Positions 54,395 to 64,000 are shown, counted from the stretch's first letter. The stretch: 64,000 nucleotides of DNA from Bradyrhizobium diazoefficiens (GCF_018129965.1 NZ_JAFCKW010000001.1:1-64000), one strand, 5' to 3'. Numbers and translations: made by a program. Notes: generated by a model not told the origin, from the sequence alone.

Positions 54395-55306
54395 CTACCA
54401 GCTCCCCGAGGCGCCGCCGCCGCCAAAACTGCCCCCGCCGCCGCTGAAGCCGCCGCTATCGCTGGACGACGAGCCGCTGCTCCAACCGCCGGAGGAAGAG
54501 CCACTCGACCACGAGCCGCCGCGCGACGAACCTGTCGAGGTCGGAAACAGGTCCGCGATGAAGGCAAGGACGACGCTGATGATCCCGGCGACCGCGGCGA
54601 CTCCCAGCGATCCCAGAACGAGCCACGCCAGCACGCCGATCAGGCCACCGGTCGCAAACGAGCCGAGCAGCCGTCCCAGCAAGGCGCGCATGAATCCGCC
54701 GACGATGAGCGAGCCAAACAACATGACCGGCAACAGCGGTCCAAGATCGTCCAGATTGCCGAAATTGACCGTTGGCGTGGGGACCGGCAACGGCTCGCCG
54801 TCGATCACCCGCAGCATGCGCTCGACACCGTCGGAGATACCGCCGGCAAAATCGCCCGTCCTGAATTTCGGCGTGATGATCTCGTCGATGATGCGCCGCG
54901 AGGTGACGTCGGTGAGCGCGCCTTCGAGGCCGTAGCCGACCTCGATGCGCACATGCCGGTCGTTCTTGGCGACCACGAGGATCGCGCCGTCGTCGATCTT
55001 CTTGCGGCCGATCTTCCAGGCCTCCGCAACGCGGATCGAGAATTGCTCGATCGTCTCCGGCTGCGTCGTCGGAACGATCAGGACGACGACCTGACTTCCC
55101 TTGCGCGTCTCGAAGTCGCGCAGCCTCTGCGTGAGCGCGGCGATGTCGCCGCTGGAGAGCGTGCCGGTCTGATCGACGACGCGGCCGGTGAGCTCTGGGA
55201 CGGCGACGTCGGCTGCGGCGGGGAGGACGAAGGCGAGGAGGAGCGCAAGCAGCAGGAGACCGCGGGATGCGAAGGCAGCACAAACGCGCCACACACGTGC
55301 TGTCAT
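54395..55306 (-). CDS. YgcG-like TPM domain membrane protein
   Basis: A protein of 303 residues. A signal peptide (LLLLALLLAFVLPAAADVA) is followed by a TPM domain at about 30-165 (LTGRVVDQTGTLSSGDIAALTQRL, QVVVLIVPTTQPETIEQF, RIEVGYGLEGALTDVTSRRIIDE), two or three transmembrane segments (about 185-260) and a Gly/Ser-rich tail ending in FGGGGASGSW, the usual YgcG layout. It lies between lemA and the soluble TPM gene. The ATG at 55306 has no good ribosome binding site; a GTG 12 bases downstream is an alternative. Confidence 0.85.
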   Translation of the reverse strand: MTARVWRVCAAFASRGLLLLALLLAFVLPAAADVAVPELTGRVVDQTGTLSSGDIAALTQRLRDFETRKGSQVVVLIVPTTQPETIEQFSIRVAEAWKIGRKKIDDGAILVVAKNDRHVRIEVGYGLEGALTDVTSRRIIDEIITPKFRTGDFAGGISDGVERMLRVIDGEPLPVPTPTVNFGNLDDLGPLLPVMLFGSLIVGGFMRALLGRLLGSFATGGLIGVLAWLVLGSLGVAAVAGIISVVLAFIADLFPTSTGSSRGGSWSSGSSSGGWSSGSSSSDSGGFSGGGGSFGGGGASGSW

Positions 55307-55420
55307 CGCCTGCGAAGGCGGGCGATCCAGTATTCCAGAGACCGCAATGCTCGTACCGAGACGCCGCGGCGTGCTGGATTCCCCGCCTTCGCGGGGAATG
55401 ACAGCGGTGGGCTGGGTAAA
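55307..55420. repeat. family C-related hairpin repeat
   Basis: TCGCCTGCGAAGGCGGGCGATCCAG at the left and CTGGATTCCCCGCCTTCGCGG, ending GGGAATGACAG, at the right pair as inverted arms, with TATTCCAGAGACC in the middle. It resembles family C in its terminal GTC-like ends but has a different core. It lies between lemA and the YgcG-like gene. Confidence 0.6.
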
Positions 55421-55444
55421 GCGCATTCGCAAAATGGAACGCAC

Positions 55445-56053
55445 CTACTTCGACGGCGCAGGTGCGGGGTTGAAATCCACCTTCGGCGCGGTCGATATTT
55501 CCTTCTCGTTCTCGACCGAGAAATTCGGCTTCTCCTTGTAGCCGAAGATCATCGCGGTGAAATTGGTCGGGACCGAGCGAATGGTGACGTTATACTCCTG
55601 AACCGACTTGATGTAGCGGTTGCGCGCCACCGTGATGCGGTTCTCGGTGCCTTCGAGCTGCGACATCAAATCCTTGAACAGCGCATCGCTCTTGAGCTGC
55701 GGATAATTTTCGGTGACGACAAGCAGGCGCGAGAGCGCGCCCGAGAGTTCGCCCTGGGCGGCCTGGAACTTCTGGAACGCGGCCGGGTCATTCAGCACCT
55801 CCGGCGTCGCCTGGATGCTGCCGACCTTGGCGCGGGCATTGGTGACGCCGAGCAGCACATCCTTTTCCTGCTGCGCAAAGCCCTTCACCGAGTTGACGAG
55901 ATTGGGCACGAGATCGGCGCGGCGCTGATACTGATTCACGACCTCCGACCAATTGGCCTTGATCTGCTCGTCCTCGCTCTGGATCGCGTTGTAGCCGCAA
56001 TTGGTGAGGCTGAGCGAGGCGAGCGCCGCCAGCATGGTAAGGATCTTGCGCAT
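55445..56053 (-). CDS. lemA: LemA family lipoprotein
   Basis: A protein of 202 residues. The N-terminal segment ends in a lipobox-like LTNCGYN, so it may be lipid-modified at Cys19. The LemA core follows: YNAIQSEDEQIKANWSEVVNQYQRRADLVPNLVNSVKGFA, LLGVTNARAKV, ENYPQLKSDALFKDLMSQLEGTENRI and the terminal TIRSVPTNFTAMIFGYKEKPNF. First gene of a LemA-TPM-TPM operon, a combination common in proteobacteria. The ATG at 56053 follows GGGAG. Confidence 0.92.
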   Translation of the reverse strand: MRKILTMLAALASLSLTNCGYNAIQSEDEQIKANWSEVVNQYQRRADLVPNLVNSVKGFAQQEKDVLLGVTNARAKVGSIQATPEVLNDPAAFQKFQAAQGELSGALSRLLVVTENYPQLKSDALFKDLMSQLEGTENRITVARNRYIKSVQEYNVTIRSVPTNFTAMIFGYKEKPNFSVENEKEISTAPKVDFNPAPAPSK

Positions 56054-56231
56054 CAAATTTCTCCCGGTGGAATCTGGCGCAAACTATCAGATTGAGCACG
56101 TGCGGTGCCAGACATCTTGGGCCGCAGGCGCGAAAAGCAGCCGGCTGACGCAAGCCCCTTGCCTATCCCTGGCCGACATAGTCAACTCGACGGAATAATA
56201 AGACAGACTGGAAACGCTTGGGGGGAACACG

Positions 56232-57086
56232 ATGTCCTCGTTCGAGACCATCCTCGTGGAGCGGCCGGAGCCGGCGATTGCCCGGATCGTGATGAACCGG
56301 CCCGAGGCGCGCAACGCGCAGAACCTGCAAATGACCTACAACCTCAATGCCGCCTTCGACGACGCGGTACAGGACGACGCGGTCAAGGCCATCATCCTCG
56401 CCGGCAACGGGCCGCACTTCTCGTCCGGCCACGACCTCCGCCCCGGTGGCAAGAATGCCGCGGGCGTCGATTTTCCATCGGTCGGAAATTGGGGCGGCTT
56501 TGGCGAACCCAACGCCCATGGCCGCTTCGCGCGCGAACAGGAAATTTATCTCCAGATCACGCGGCGCTGGCGCAACCTTGCCAAGCCGACGATCGCCGAG
56601 GTGCATGGCAAGTGCATCGCCGGCGGGTTGATGCTGGCCTGGGCCTGCGACCTCATCGTCGCCAGCGACGATGCGCAGTTCTGCGATCCCGTTGTCACCA
56701 TGGGCGTCTGCGGCGTCGAATGGTTCGTGCATCCCTGGGAGCTCGGCCCGCGCAAGGCCAAGGAGTTCCTGTTCACCGCCGACAGCTGGAGCGCGCAGGA
56801 GGCGCATCAGCTCGGCATGGTGAACCAGGTCGTGCCGCGCGCGGAGTTGTCCTCGCGCGTGCTGGATCTGGCGCGCCGAATCGCATCGAAGCCGTCCTTT
56901 GCGCTGAAGCTGACCAAGGAAGCCGTCAACCGCTCCGTCGACGTGATGGGCCAGCCGGCCGCGATCGACCAGGCCTTCGCGCTGCATCAGCTTTGTCACG
57001 CTCATAATCTTCAGGAGTTCGGCATGGTGGTCGATCCATCCGGACTGCATCCCTCCGTGCGCAAACCGCCGGCGGCCGCGGAGTAA
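56232..57086 (+). CDS. enoyl-CoA hydratase/isomerase family protein
   Basis: A crotonase-fold enzyme of 284 residues. IARIVMNRPEARNAQNLQM, the oxyanion-hole block IILAGNGPHFSSGHDLRPG and the second block AEVHGKCIAGGLMLAWACDLIVAS are present, followed by DPVVTMGVCGVEWFVHPWELG with a Glu in the position of the second catalytic acid. It starts an operon with two acyl-CoA dehydrogenase genes 4 and 15 bases apart, so it probably hydrates the enoyl-CoA they form. The ATG at 56232 follows GGGGGGAA. Confidence 0.9.
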   Translation: MSSFETILVERPEPAIARIVMNRPEARNAQNLQMTYNLNAAFDDAVQDDAVKAIILAGNGPHFSSGHDLRPGGKNAAGVDFPSVGNWGGFGEPNAHGRFAREQEIYLQITRRWRNLAKPTIAEVHGKCIAGGLMLAWACDLIVASDDAQFCDPVVTMGVCGVEWFVHPWELGPRKAKEFLFTADSWSAQEAHQLGMVNQVVPRAELSSRVLDLARRIASKPSFALKLTKEAVNRSVDVMGQPAAIDQAFALHQLCHAHNLQEFGMVVDPSGLHPSVRKPPAAAE

Positions 57087-57090
57087 CGAC

Positions 57091-58233
57091 ATGGACCTCA
57101 ATCTCAGCGACGAGCAACGGTTGCTGCGCGAGAGCGCGGAGCGCTTCGTGGCCGAAAGCTACGATGCCGATCATCGCCGCAAGATGAATAACGATCCGCT
57201 CGGCTTCAGCCCGGCTGTCTGGAAGCAGTTCGCCGAGCTCGGTTGGCTGGCGCTGCCGATCCCTGAGGAGTTTGGCGGGCTCGGCGGCGGCGCCGTCGAG
57301 ATCGGCATCCTGATGGAGGCCTTTGGCCGCGGGCTGGTGTCGGAGCCTTATGTCGCGACGGTCGTGCTCTGCGCCGGACTGATCGACAGATGCGGCAGCG
57401 CGGCGCAGAAACAGACGATGCTGCCGAGGATCGCCGACGGAACGCTCAAGCTCGCCTTTGCCCATTCCGAGCGCTCGGCGCGGTTTGATCTGGCGAAAGT
57501 CGCGGCGACCGCCAACAGGACAGCGCAAGGCTGGCGCCTGTCCGGCAGCAAGATCGCGGTACTCGACGGCCATGCCGCCGACGAGATCGTCGTCTCCGCG
57601 CATATTCACGATCATCAGGGGCCATCGGGCCGGCTCGGGCTGTTCCTGGTTCCGGCGCAGAGCCTTTCGGTCAGCGACTATCCGCGCCTCGGCGGTGGCC
57701 GCGCCTGCAACCTCGAACTATCAGACGTGCATGTGCCGGAGGACGCGCTGCTCGGCGATGGGCACGACGCACTGCCTGGAATCGAATGGGCGGTCGATCG
57801 CGCCATGGCTGCGCTCGGTGCGGAGGCCGTCGGCATCATGCAGGTGCTGCTCGACACCACGCTGGACTACACCAAGATCCGCAAGCAGTTCGGCCGGCCG
57901 CTCTCCGCCAACCAGGTGATCCGTCACCGGCTCGCCGACATGGCGATGCAGGTCGACGAGGCGCGCTCGATGGCGTTGCGCGCGGCGCTGAAGGTGGACA
58001 GCCCGCCGGTCGAGCGCGCACGGGCCGCTTCAGGCGCGAAGGCGAAGATCGGCAGTTGCGCGCGCTTCGTCGGCGAGCAGTCGATCCAGCTTCATGGCGG
58101 CATGGGCGTCACCGAGGAGCTCGAGGTCGGCGCCTATTTCAAGCGGCTCGTCGCCTACGAAACGCTGTTCGGCGGGAGCGCGCACCATTACGGCCGCCAC
58201 GCCTCGCTTGGCCGCACCATCGTCCCCGCCTGA
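57091..58233 (+). CDS. acyl-CoA dehydrogenase, smaller subunit-type of a pair
   Basis: An ACAD-fold protein of 380 residues. It begins MDLNLSDEQRLLRESAERFV and has LPIPEEFGGLGGGAVEIGILMEAFG, then TTLDYTKIRKQFGRPLSANQVIRHRLADM and ESIQLHGGMGVTEELEVGAYFKRL-type C-terminal blocks. Tandem divergent ACAD genes of this kind (as in pimCD of Rhodopseudomonas and several FadE pairs) often form heterotetramers in degradation of dicarboxylic, aromatic or sterol side-chain CoA esters. Translation is probably coupled to the hydratase gene 4 bases upstream. Confidence 0.88.
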   Translation: MDLNLSDEQRLLRESAERFVAESYDADHRRKMNNDPLGFSPAVWKQFAELGWLALPIPEEFGGLGGGAVEIGILMEAFGRGLVSEPYVATVVLCAGLIDRCGSAAQKQTMLPRIADGTLKLAFAHSERSARFDLAKVAATANRTAQGWRLSGSKIAVLDGHAADEIVVSAHIHDHQGPSGRLGLFLVPAQSLSVSDYPRLGGGRACNLELSDVHVPEDALLGDGHDALPGIEWAVDRAMAALGAEAVGIMQVLLDTTLDYTKIRKQFGRPLSANQVIRHRLADMAMQVDEARSMALRAALKVDSPPVERARAASGAKAKIGSCARFVGEQSIQLHGGMGVTEELEVGAYFKRLVAYETLFGGSAHHYGRHASLGRTIVPA

Positions 58234-58248
58234 CACGAGGAGCGCATC

Positions 58249-59445
58249 ATGGACCTGTCGTTCAATGCCGAGGAGCGCGCCTTCCAGGACGAGGTGCGCG
58301 GCTTCATTGCGAAGAATCTCACCGAGGAGATGAGGCGCGCGACGGCGCTGACGCCGTCGGTATTCTCGGATCCTGATATCGGCATGGCTTGGCAGCGCGC
58401 GCTGCATAAACAGGGATGGGGCGCGCCGGGCTGGCCGGTCGAATACGGCGGCCCGGACTGGACGCCGGCGCAGCGCTGGATCTTCGAGACGGAATCAGCG
58501 CGCGCGGGCGTGCCGAACGTCAACGTGATGGGCGTAAAGATGGTCGGCCCCGTCATCATCGGCTTCGGCTCGCCGGAACAGAAGAATTTCTACCTGCCGC
58601 GGATTCTCTCCGGTGAGGACTATTGGTGCCAGGGCTATTCCGAACCGGGCTCCGGCTCCGACCTGTCCTCGCTGAAGACGCGCGCGGTGCGCGACGGCGA
58701 CGACTACATCATCAACGGCACCAAGATCTGGACCACGCATGCCCACCACGCCAACCGCATGTTCGCGCTGGTGCGCACTAGCGACGAGCCACGGCAGCAA
58801 GACGGCATCAGCTTCATCCTGATCGACATGACGGCGCCGGGCATCACCACGCGGCCGATCCTGACCATCGGCGGCGACCACGAGGTCAACCAGGTTTTCT
58901 TCGACGATGTGCGCGTGCCCGTGGCCAACCGCGTTGGCGAGGAGGGCAAGGGCTGGACCTACGGCAAATATCTGCTCGAGTTCGAGCGCGGCTCAGGGAT
59001 CGCATCGGCAAAGCTGCGCGAGGGGCTGAAGGCGATTTCGGACCTCGCCGAGTCCGACCTGACGGGGCGTGCGATCGACAGTCCCGACATCGCAACGCGC
59101 ATATCCGAGGTCGAGGTCGATATCGACGCGCTGGAGATGACCGAGCTGCGCGTGCTCTCGGCGCTGCAGACCGGCCAGAATCCCGGCGCGGTCTCATCGA
59201 TCCTGAAGCTGCGCAACAGCGAGATCCGCCAGGCCGTGACGCGGCTCGGCGTTGACGTAATCGGCCACGACGCGCTCGCCGTCGAGCCGATGCGCCCGCT
59301 CTACAGGCTCAACCACGAACCGCCGACAACCGAGGAGATGCTGACGGTGGTGCCGGAATATCTCAACGGCCGCGCCTACACGATCTTCGGCGGCACCTCG
59401 GAGATCCAGCGCGACATCATCGCGAAGATGATGCTGGGGATTTGA
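58249..59445 (+). CDS. acyl-CoA dehydrogenase, larger subunit-type of a pair
   Basis: A full ACAD of 398 residues. It has [21 protein letters not shown], the FAD segment [57 protein letters not shown] and the C-terminal [18 protein letters not shown], which carries the standard G-G-T-S-E-I-Q block. Third gene of the hydratase/ACAD/ACAD operon; GAGGAG precedes its ATG at good spacing. The substrate class is suggested only by the pairing. Confidence 0.9.
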   Translation: MDLSFNAEERAFQDEVRGFIAKNLTEEMRRATALTPSVFSDPDIGMAWQRALHKQGWGAPGWPVEYGGPDWTPAQRWIFETESARAGVPNVNVMGVKMVGPVIIGFGSPEQKNFYLPRILSGEDYWCQGYSEPGSGSDLSSLKTRAVRDGDDYIINGTKIWTTHAHHANRMFALVRTSDEPRQQDGISFILIDMTAPGITTRPILTIGGDHEVNQVFFDDVRVPVANRVGEEGKGWTYGKYLLEFERGSGIASAKLREGLKAISDLAESDLTGRAIDSPDIATRISEVEVDIDALEMTELRVLSALQTGQNPGAVSSILKLRNSEIRQAVTRLGVDVIGHDALAVEPMRPLYRLNHEPPTTEEMLTVVPEYLNGRAYTIFGGTSEIQRDIIAKMMLGI

Positions 59446-59478
59446 GCGTTGTCGCTCGGCTGAAGCGACGTTCTCCGC

Positions 59479-59612
59479 TGTCGTCCCGCGAAGGCGGGAA
59501 CCATAACCACAGGTGGATGTGGTTACGGGGACCCGGAGTTATCAGCTTCCGCCACAACCACTCCCTGTGGTTATGGATCCCGGGTTCTCGCTTTGCGCGC
59601 CCCGGGATGACA
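59479..59612. repeat. family C palindromic repeat, copy 5
   Basis: Starts TGTCGTCCCGCGAAGGCGGG and ends CCCCGGGATGACA, with CCATAACCACAGG, TTCCGCCACAACCACTCCC and TGGTTATGGATCC inside. It lies between the convergent acyl-CoA dehydrogenase and CoxL-like genes. Confidence 0.8.
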
Positions 59613-59620
59613 ACGGAGTA

Positions 59621-61945
59621 CTACCCCGCCGCCTTCGCGTCCTTGATCGCCTTCCATATCTTCTGCGGCGTGAGCGGCGTGTTGAGCTGGGTGATGCCGA
59701 GCTCGGCGAGCGCGTCCATCACGCCATTGGTGACGCAGGGCGGACCGCCGATGGCGCCGGATTCGCCGCAGCCCTTGGCGCCGAGCGGATTGGTGCGGCA
59801 GGGCGCGGAATCATCCAGCGTCACCACGATCGGCGGCACGTCGTCGGCGCGCGGGATGCAATAGTCCTGGTAGCTCGCGGTCAGGAGCTGGCCATCGGCA
59901 TCGTAAGTGACGCCTTCGTACAGCGCCTGGCCGATGCCCTGCGCGACGCCGCCATGGATTTGCCCCGCAACCAGCATCGGGTTCACGGCCACGCCGACAT
60001 CGTCGACCGTGGTGTAGCGCACGACCTTGGATACGCCGGTCTCCGGATCGATCTCCACCTCGCAGATATGGGTGCCGTTCGGCCAGCTCGGACCATCGAC
60101 CTCACCTTCGGAGTCGACGCTGAGCCGGGCGCCGCCTTCCTTCTCGGCCAGATCGAACAGGCTGATGCGACGGTCGGTGCCGACCACGGTGAGCATGCCG
60201 CCCTGATACTCGATGTCCTCGACCGAGGTTTCCAGCACGTTGGCCGCCTTCTCGCGCGCCTTCTGGATCAGGTCGTTCGACGAGACCGCGACCGCCGTGC
60301 CGCCGACGAATAGCGAGCGCGAGCCGACGCTGCCGAAGCCCAAGGCGAGATCGGTGTCGCCCTGGACGACATCGATCTTTTCCATGGGGATACCGAGCGT
60401 GTCGGAGATCATCTGGGTGTAGGTGGTCTGCAGCCCCTGCCCCATCGCCATGGTGCCGGAATGCAGGATGACGCGCCCTTCCGAGGTCGCATGCAGGCTG
60501 ACCTTCTCGGTGTGGGCGCGGCCGCCGGTCCATTCGATGTAGGAGGTGAGCCCGCGGCCGTAGAGCAGGCCCTTCTTCTTTGCGGCCTTCTTGCGCGCGG
60601 CAAAGCCGTCCCAGTCGGCGAGCTTCGCGGCACGATCGAGCATGTGCGCGAACGCGCCGGAATCGTAGACCTGTCCGACGGCGTTGGTATAGGGCAGCTG
60701 GGCCGGCTTGATGTAATTGGCCTTGCGGATCGCCCGCGGATCCATGCCGATCTTGCGCGCGGCGGCGTCGAACAGGCGCTCGACGATGAAGACGGCTTCA
60801 GGTCGGCCCGCGCCGCGATACGCACCGACCGGGGCGGTGTGGGTCATCACGGACTTGATCTCGAAATGCACCAGCGGCAGATCGTAGACGCCGGTCTGCA
60901 CGAACGGGCCGAGCACCAGCGGAATGATGTTCGCCGCCCCCGAGGAATACGCGCCGGTGCAGCCGATCGACTTGACGCGATAGGCCAGCACCTTGCCCTT
61001 CTCGTCGAGCGCGAAGGATGCGGTCGAGGTCAGATCGCGGCCGTGGGTGCCGCCGACGAATTCGTCGGTGCGGTCGCCGCGCCAGCGGATCTTCCTGTTC
61101 AGCTTGGTCGCGGCATAGGCGACGATGCCGTCTTCCGGATAGAGATTGGTCTTCTGGCCGAAGCCGCCGCCGATGTCGCCGACCAGCACGCGGACGCTGT
61201 CCTTGGGCCGCTTGAGCACGGCTTCCGCCAGCACGTCGCGGGTCGAGGCCGGGGTCTGCGATTGCACATGCAGCAGCAGACGGCCGGTCTTCTTGTCGAT
61301 CTCGGCGATGGTCGAGCGCGGCTCCATCGCGGAGGGCACGAGGCGCTGGCTGACGATGTCGAGTTCGACGGTATGCGCCGCCCTTGCGAAGGCCTCATCC
61401 GCCTTGGCGGCATCGCCATAGCTCATCGCGCCGACGATGTTGTCGGGCGCCTCGGGCCACACCACGGGCGCGCCGGGCTTGACCGCCTCGACCGGATCGA
61501 CCACGGCGGGCTGCACGTCGTATTCGACAACGATCGCCTCGGCCGCGCTCTGCGCCTCGGTTCGCGAGGATGCGACCACGGCGGCCACGGCTTCGCCGGC
61601 ATAACGCACGATCTCATGGGCGAGCAGGCGGCGCGGCGGCACCGTCATCGGCTTGCCGTCTGGTCGCTTGAAGATGCTCAAGGTCGGAATGGTGCCGATG
61701 TCGTCCCTGACGAGGTCCGCGCCGGTGTAGATCGCGGCGACACCGGGCATTGCGGCCGCGGCGCTCGTGTCGATCGAGACGATCTTCGCGTGGGCGTGCG
61801 GCGAGCGCAGCACATGCAACCAGAGCGCGCCCTCTTCCGGCTTGTCGTCGATGAACTGCCCCTTCCCGGTCAGCAGCCGCTGGTCTTCCAGACGCTTGAC
61901 GGGCTGGCCCGCCCCGAAACGCAAATTGCCGGGAAGAATGTTCAT
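59621..61945 (-). CDS. xanthine dehydrogenase/CoxL family molybdopterin subunit (form II)
   Basis: A protein of 774 residues. The N-terminal [22 protein letters not shown] and SPHAHAKI are typical of aerobic CO-dehydrogenase large subunits. GGGFGQKT binds the cofactor, and the active-site loop reads AYRGAGR (near residue 370), the form II type, instead of AYXCSFR of true CO dehydrogenase, so it more likely oxidises an aldehyde or N-heterocycle. No CoxM (FAD) or CoxS (2Fe-2S) gene is adjacent, although these are normally needed. It follows a DapA-family gene on the same strand. Confidence 0.88.
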   Translation of the reverse strand: MNILPGNLRFGAGQPVKRLEDQRLLTGKGQFIDDKPEEGALWLHVLRSPHAHAKIVSIDTSAAAAMPGVAAIYTGADLVRDDIGTIPTLSIFKRPDGKPMTVPPRRLLAHEIVRYAGEAVAAVVASSRTEAQSAAEAIVVEYDVQPAVVDPVEAVKPGAPVVWPEAPDNIVGAMSYGDAAKADEAFARAAHTVELDIVSQRLVPSAMEPRSTIAEIDKKTGRLLLHVQSQTPASTRDVLAEAVLKRPKDSVRVLVGDIGGGFGQKTNLYPEDGIVAYAATKLNRKIRWRGDRTDEFVGGTHGRDLTSTASFALDEKGKVLAYRVKSIGCTGAYSSGAANIIPLVLGPFVQTGVYDLPLVHFEIKSVMTHTAPVGAYRGAGRPEAVFIVERLFDAAARKIGMDPRAIRKANYIKPAQLPYTNAVGQVYDSGAFAHMLDRAAKLADWDGFAARKKAAKKKGLLYGRGLTSYIEWTGGRAHTEKVSLHATSEGRVILHSGTMAMGQGLQTTYTQMISDTLGIPMEKIDVVQGDTDLALGFGSVGSRSLFVGGTAVAVSSNDLIQKAREKAANVLETSVEDIEYQGGMLTVVGTDRRISLFDLAEKEGGARLSVDSEGEVDGPSWPNGTHICEVEIDPETGVSKVVRYTTVDDVGVAVNPMLVAGQIHGGVAQGIGQALYEGVTYDADGQLLTASYQDYCIPRADDVPPIVVTLDDSAPCRTNPLGAKGCGESGAIGGPPCVTNGVMDALAELGITQLNTPLTPQKIWKAIKDAKAAG

Positions 61946-62061
61946 TCCGCTGGGTCCTCAGAGTTTCCTGAAATGCGGGCTGCCTTTTAGCGGATCAGGG
62001 CAGGCGAGACCAGCCGGGGTTTTGGGAGATAAACCCGCGAATTCGTCATGCCGATGAGGAC

Positions 62062-62165
62062 CGTCATTCCGGGATGATCTGAAGGACCAGACCTCAGGTG
62101 CGCAATTGCGCACCGGGGAATCTCGAGATTCCGGGTTCGATGCTGCGCATCGCCCCGGAATGACG
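62062..62165. repeat. family G palindromic repeat
   Basis: A 104-base inverted repeat with ends CGTCATTCCGGG and CCCCGGAATGACG. Inner segments GCGCAATTGCGC and ATCTCGAGAT are themselves palindromic. It lies just after the stop of the DapA-family gene (62167). Confidence 0.75.
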
Positions 62166-62166
62166 A

Positions 62167-63042
62167 TCAGGCCAGCTCCCTGAGCGCGGCGTCCACGACC
62201 TTGCGCGCCTCGTCCGTCAGCGGGGCCTGCGGCGGGACGGGGTCGCCGACATCATACCCCTGGCTCGCGAGCCCGGCCTTGATGCAGGCGGCGAGATTGA
62301 AGCGGGCGAAGGCCTCGTTGACCCGCCACAGCCTGCGCTGCAGCGCCATGGCCTCGTCCCAGCGGCCCGCCCGGCAGAGGTCGTAGAGCGCGACGCTCTG
62401 GCGCGGGATGATGCAGGCCGGGCCCGCCATCCAGCCGAGCCCGCCGATCAGCATCACAGCAGCCGGAATATGGGCGGAGGCCGAGAACACGCGCAAGGCA
62501 TCGCCGCAGCGGTTCATGATCGAGAGCAGCCGGCCGGTATTGGTCGAGGCGTCCTTGATGTAGCCGATGCGCGGATGCGCGGCGAGGCGCGCGATGACAT
62601 CGAGCGTCAGATCGGAACGCTGGAATTGTGGATTGGTGTAGATGACGACGGGAATATCGACGGCATCGGCGATGGCGCGGAAATAGGATTCCACCTGCGC
62701 GTCCGCGAGCGGGAAATACGCCTCCAGGATCGCCAGAATGCCGTCGGCCCCAGCCTTCTGGTACGCCTTCGCCTGCGCCACCGCATCAGCCGTCGAGGTC
62801 GAGGCGACGCCGGCCACGACGGGCACGCGGCCCTTCGCGGCATCGATGGTGGTCTGCACGACCGCCATGCGCTGCGCGGCATTGAGATAGGCGAACTCGC
62901 CGGTCGATCCCAGCGGCGTCAACCCGTGCACGCCGGCGCCGATCAAATCGTCGCAGAGTTTCGCCAGCACCTCGCGGCGGACCCCGCCGTCGGCATCGAC
63001 GGGCGAGACCAGGTAGGGGAAGACACCGTGGAATTCGGCCAT
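62167..63042 (-). CDS. DapA (dihydrodipicolinate synthase) family aldolase
   Basis: A TIM-barrel class I aldolase of 291 residues. [11 protein letters not shown] is the substrate carboxylate-binding motif, a Tyr occurs in VVIYTNP, and the Schiff-base Lys163 sits in [10 protein letters not shown]. The family includes dihydrodipicolinate synthase, N-acetylneuraminate lyase and several 2-oxo-acid aldolases/dehydratases. The lack of lysine genes nearby and the changed GSTGEF region point to a catabolic member. It is divergent from an outer-membrane protein gene. Confidence 0.88.
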   Translation of the reverse strand: MAEFHGVFPYLVSPVDADGGVRREVLAKLCDDLIGAGVHGLTPLGSTGEFAYLNAAQRMAVVQTTIDAAKGRVPVVAGVASTSTADAVAQAKAYQKAGADGILAILEAYFPLADAQVESYFRAIADAVDIPVVIYTNPQFQRSDLTLDVIARLAAHPRIGYIKDASTNTGRLLSIMNRCGDALRVFSASAHIPAAVMLIGGLGWMAGPACIIPRQSVALYDLCRAGRWDEAMALQRRLWRVNEAFARFNLAACIKAGLASQGYDVGDPVPPQAPLTDEARKVVDAALRELA

Positions 63043-63154
63043 GTCGCAAATAAATTCCGGGGGAAGGGGGTCTTGTCTGGCGGGCGTGCGATGCCTTGGG
63101 TGCTACCATGAGGCATTATTGCCAGCAAGCGAACTGCCTTCGAAGAGCGCCTTT

Positions 63155-63988
63155 GTGGTTTTTGGAATTGTCCTGCAGCGTCAGTGGAGTTTGTTGGGTT
63201 GCGTCGCGATTCTTGGCGCCGCGCTGTGTCCGGGTGCGGCCCAGGCCGGCGCGTGCCCATCGCCGCAATCGGAGATCGCAACCGATCGCCCTGATGTAAC
63301 CAATTCCAGTCTGGTCGTGCCGGCTGGGAGCATCCAGATCGAGAATGGACTGAACACGTCCGGCCAGAGCACGGCCAAGGGCTTTGACGGCAGTAACAAC
63401 CGTCTCCGCTTCGGTCTCGCGCCTTGCCTCGAAGTGCTGGTCGATGTTCCCAGCTATGTCGGGCGGCTGACCGGCACGGTCGACACCGGTTTCACCAATG
63501 TAACTCCCGGCGTGAAATGGCAGGTCAGTGGTCTGCCTGAGCCTGCGAACCTTTCGGTGGTGTTTGGCGTCGGCCTGCCGACCGGCACGCTCGCAATCAG
63601 CGGCGCAGGCTTTCAACCCTATCTGCAGCTCCCCTGGTCCTATGAGCTCGGCGGCGGCTGGGGCATCAGCGGCATGTTTACGAGCTTCTTCCGGCCTTCG
63701 GATCTCGCCAATCACCAGACCAGCGAGGCGACGTTCGTGATCGAGCGGAAAGTTACCGCGAAGCTGGCGCTGTTCGCCGAATACGTCGGCGACTATCCGT
63801 CGCGCGGCGCGAGCACCGCTCTACTCAATGTCGGCGGCGGTTATCTTCTGAACCGAACCGAGCAGCTCGACTTCCACCTAGCCTTCGGACTCAACCGGAA
63901 TTCGCCGGACTACATCGTCGGCGTCGGCTATTCCTACCGCTGGGACAACGTCCTCGGGGCTCCAGCGAGACCGACGCTCCGGCATTGA
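63155..63988 (+). CDS. outer-membrane beta-barrel protein, phenol-degradation MetA-like family
   Basis: A protein of 277 residues with a signal peptide (SLLGCVAILGAALCPGAAQA) and a barrel-like mature part. It begins EIATDRPDVTNSSLVVPAGSIQIENGLN, the hallmark of the MetA-pathway (phenol degradation) outer-membrane family, and ends in alternating-hydrophobicity strands (LDFHLAFGLNRNSPDYIVGVGYSYRW). These proteins are thought to be transport-related. The GTG at 63155 (GAAGAG 8 bases upstream) places the signal peptide at the start; an ATG at 63041 overlaps the divergent gene and is unlikely. Confidence 0.75.
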   Translation: MVFGIVLQRQWSLLGCVAILGAALCPGAAQAGACPSPQSEIATDRPDVTNSSLVVPAGSIQIENGLNTSGQSTAKGFDGSNNRLRFGLAPCLEVLVDVPSYVGRLTGTVDTGFTNVTPGVKWQVSGLPEPANLSVVFGVGLPTGTLAISGAGFQPYLQLPWSYELGGGWGISGMFTSFFRPSDLANHQTSEATFVIERKVTAKLALFAEYVGDYPSRGASTALLNVGGGYLLNRTEQLDFHLAFGLNRNSPDYIVGVGYSYRWDNVLGAPARPTLRH

Positions 63989-64000
63989 CGAGTTTGCTGC

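Noticed and set aside
59621..61945. True aerobic carbon monoxide dehydrogenase large subunit
   Set aside because: The active-site loop is AYRGAGR, not the Cys-containing AYXCSFR of form I, and the M and S subunits are absent.

Overview
The window reads as chromosome of an alphaproteobacterium close to Bradyrhizobium (Nitrobacteraceae). The reasons are uniformly high GC, the ChpT phosphotransferase beside CheA, a DUF3551 peptide, an EipA/DUF1134 envelope protein, a CyaC-type cyclase, and a 999-residue PutA whose catalytic Cys falls at residue 792, as in the crystallised Bradyrhizobium PutA. I see no phage, transposase, integrase, CRISPR array or rRNA. One tRNA gene is present, tRNA-Val(CAC).

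Layout. 0-3.2 kb: chpT and the 5' part of cheA, both minus strand; cheA runs off the left edge. 3.4-9.97 kb: cysQ, a YHS-domain protein, eipA, a membrane-anchored coiled-coil protein, tRNA-Val, a GreA-like factor overlapping a membrane protein, and two small uncharacterised genes. 10-17.6 kb: a DUF3551 peptide, an animal-type heme peroxidase, two L,D-transpeptidases separated by a nuclease-like protein and a thiamine-diphosphate enzyme, and a DUF2927 protein. 17.8-23.3 kb: a threonine-synthase-like enzyme, a VOC protein, and a three-gene URC pyrimidine-catabolism cluster (GTP-cyclohydrolase-II-like URC1, DUF1688/URC4, uracil phosphoribosyltransferase). 23.5-25.8 kb: an M48 protease and a DUF898 membrane protein. 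26-35 kb: two tandem CYP153-like P450s, then acyl-CoA dehydrogenase, CaiB CoA-transferase, a MaoC-type hydratase, benzoylformate decarboxylase and an SDR, which together look like a catabolic neighbourhood.

35-45 kb: a hemolysin-III protein, the YcjX/YcjF pair, an ArnT-like glycosyltransferase, a CyaC-like redox-sensing adenylate cyclase, SorAB sulfite dehydrogenase and a cold-shock protein. 44.5-53.5 kb: divergent putR/putA, another CaiB CoA-transferase, a GST, a 54-residue membrane protein, a large exported protein with one CxxCH motif, and a Pro/Ala-rich anchored protein that ends in a strong terminator. 53.9-64 kb: a LemA/TPM/TPM operon, an enoyl-CoA hydratase plus acyl-CoA dehydrogenase pair operon, a solitary form II CoxL-like molybdenum hydroxylase, a DapA-family aldolase and an outer-membrane protein.

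The intergenic spaces carry at least seven families of short palindromic repeats, called A-G below. Several recur three to eight times within 64 kb, often directly after stop codons, and one supplies the C-terminal codons of a gene. The most notable items are the URC cluster with its altered PRPP loop, the CyaC-like redox cyclase, the P450-to-CoA-thioester catabolic block, and the repeat families.
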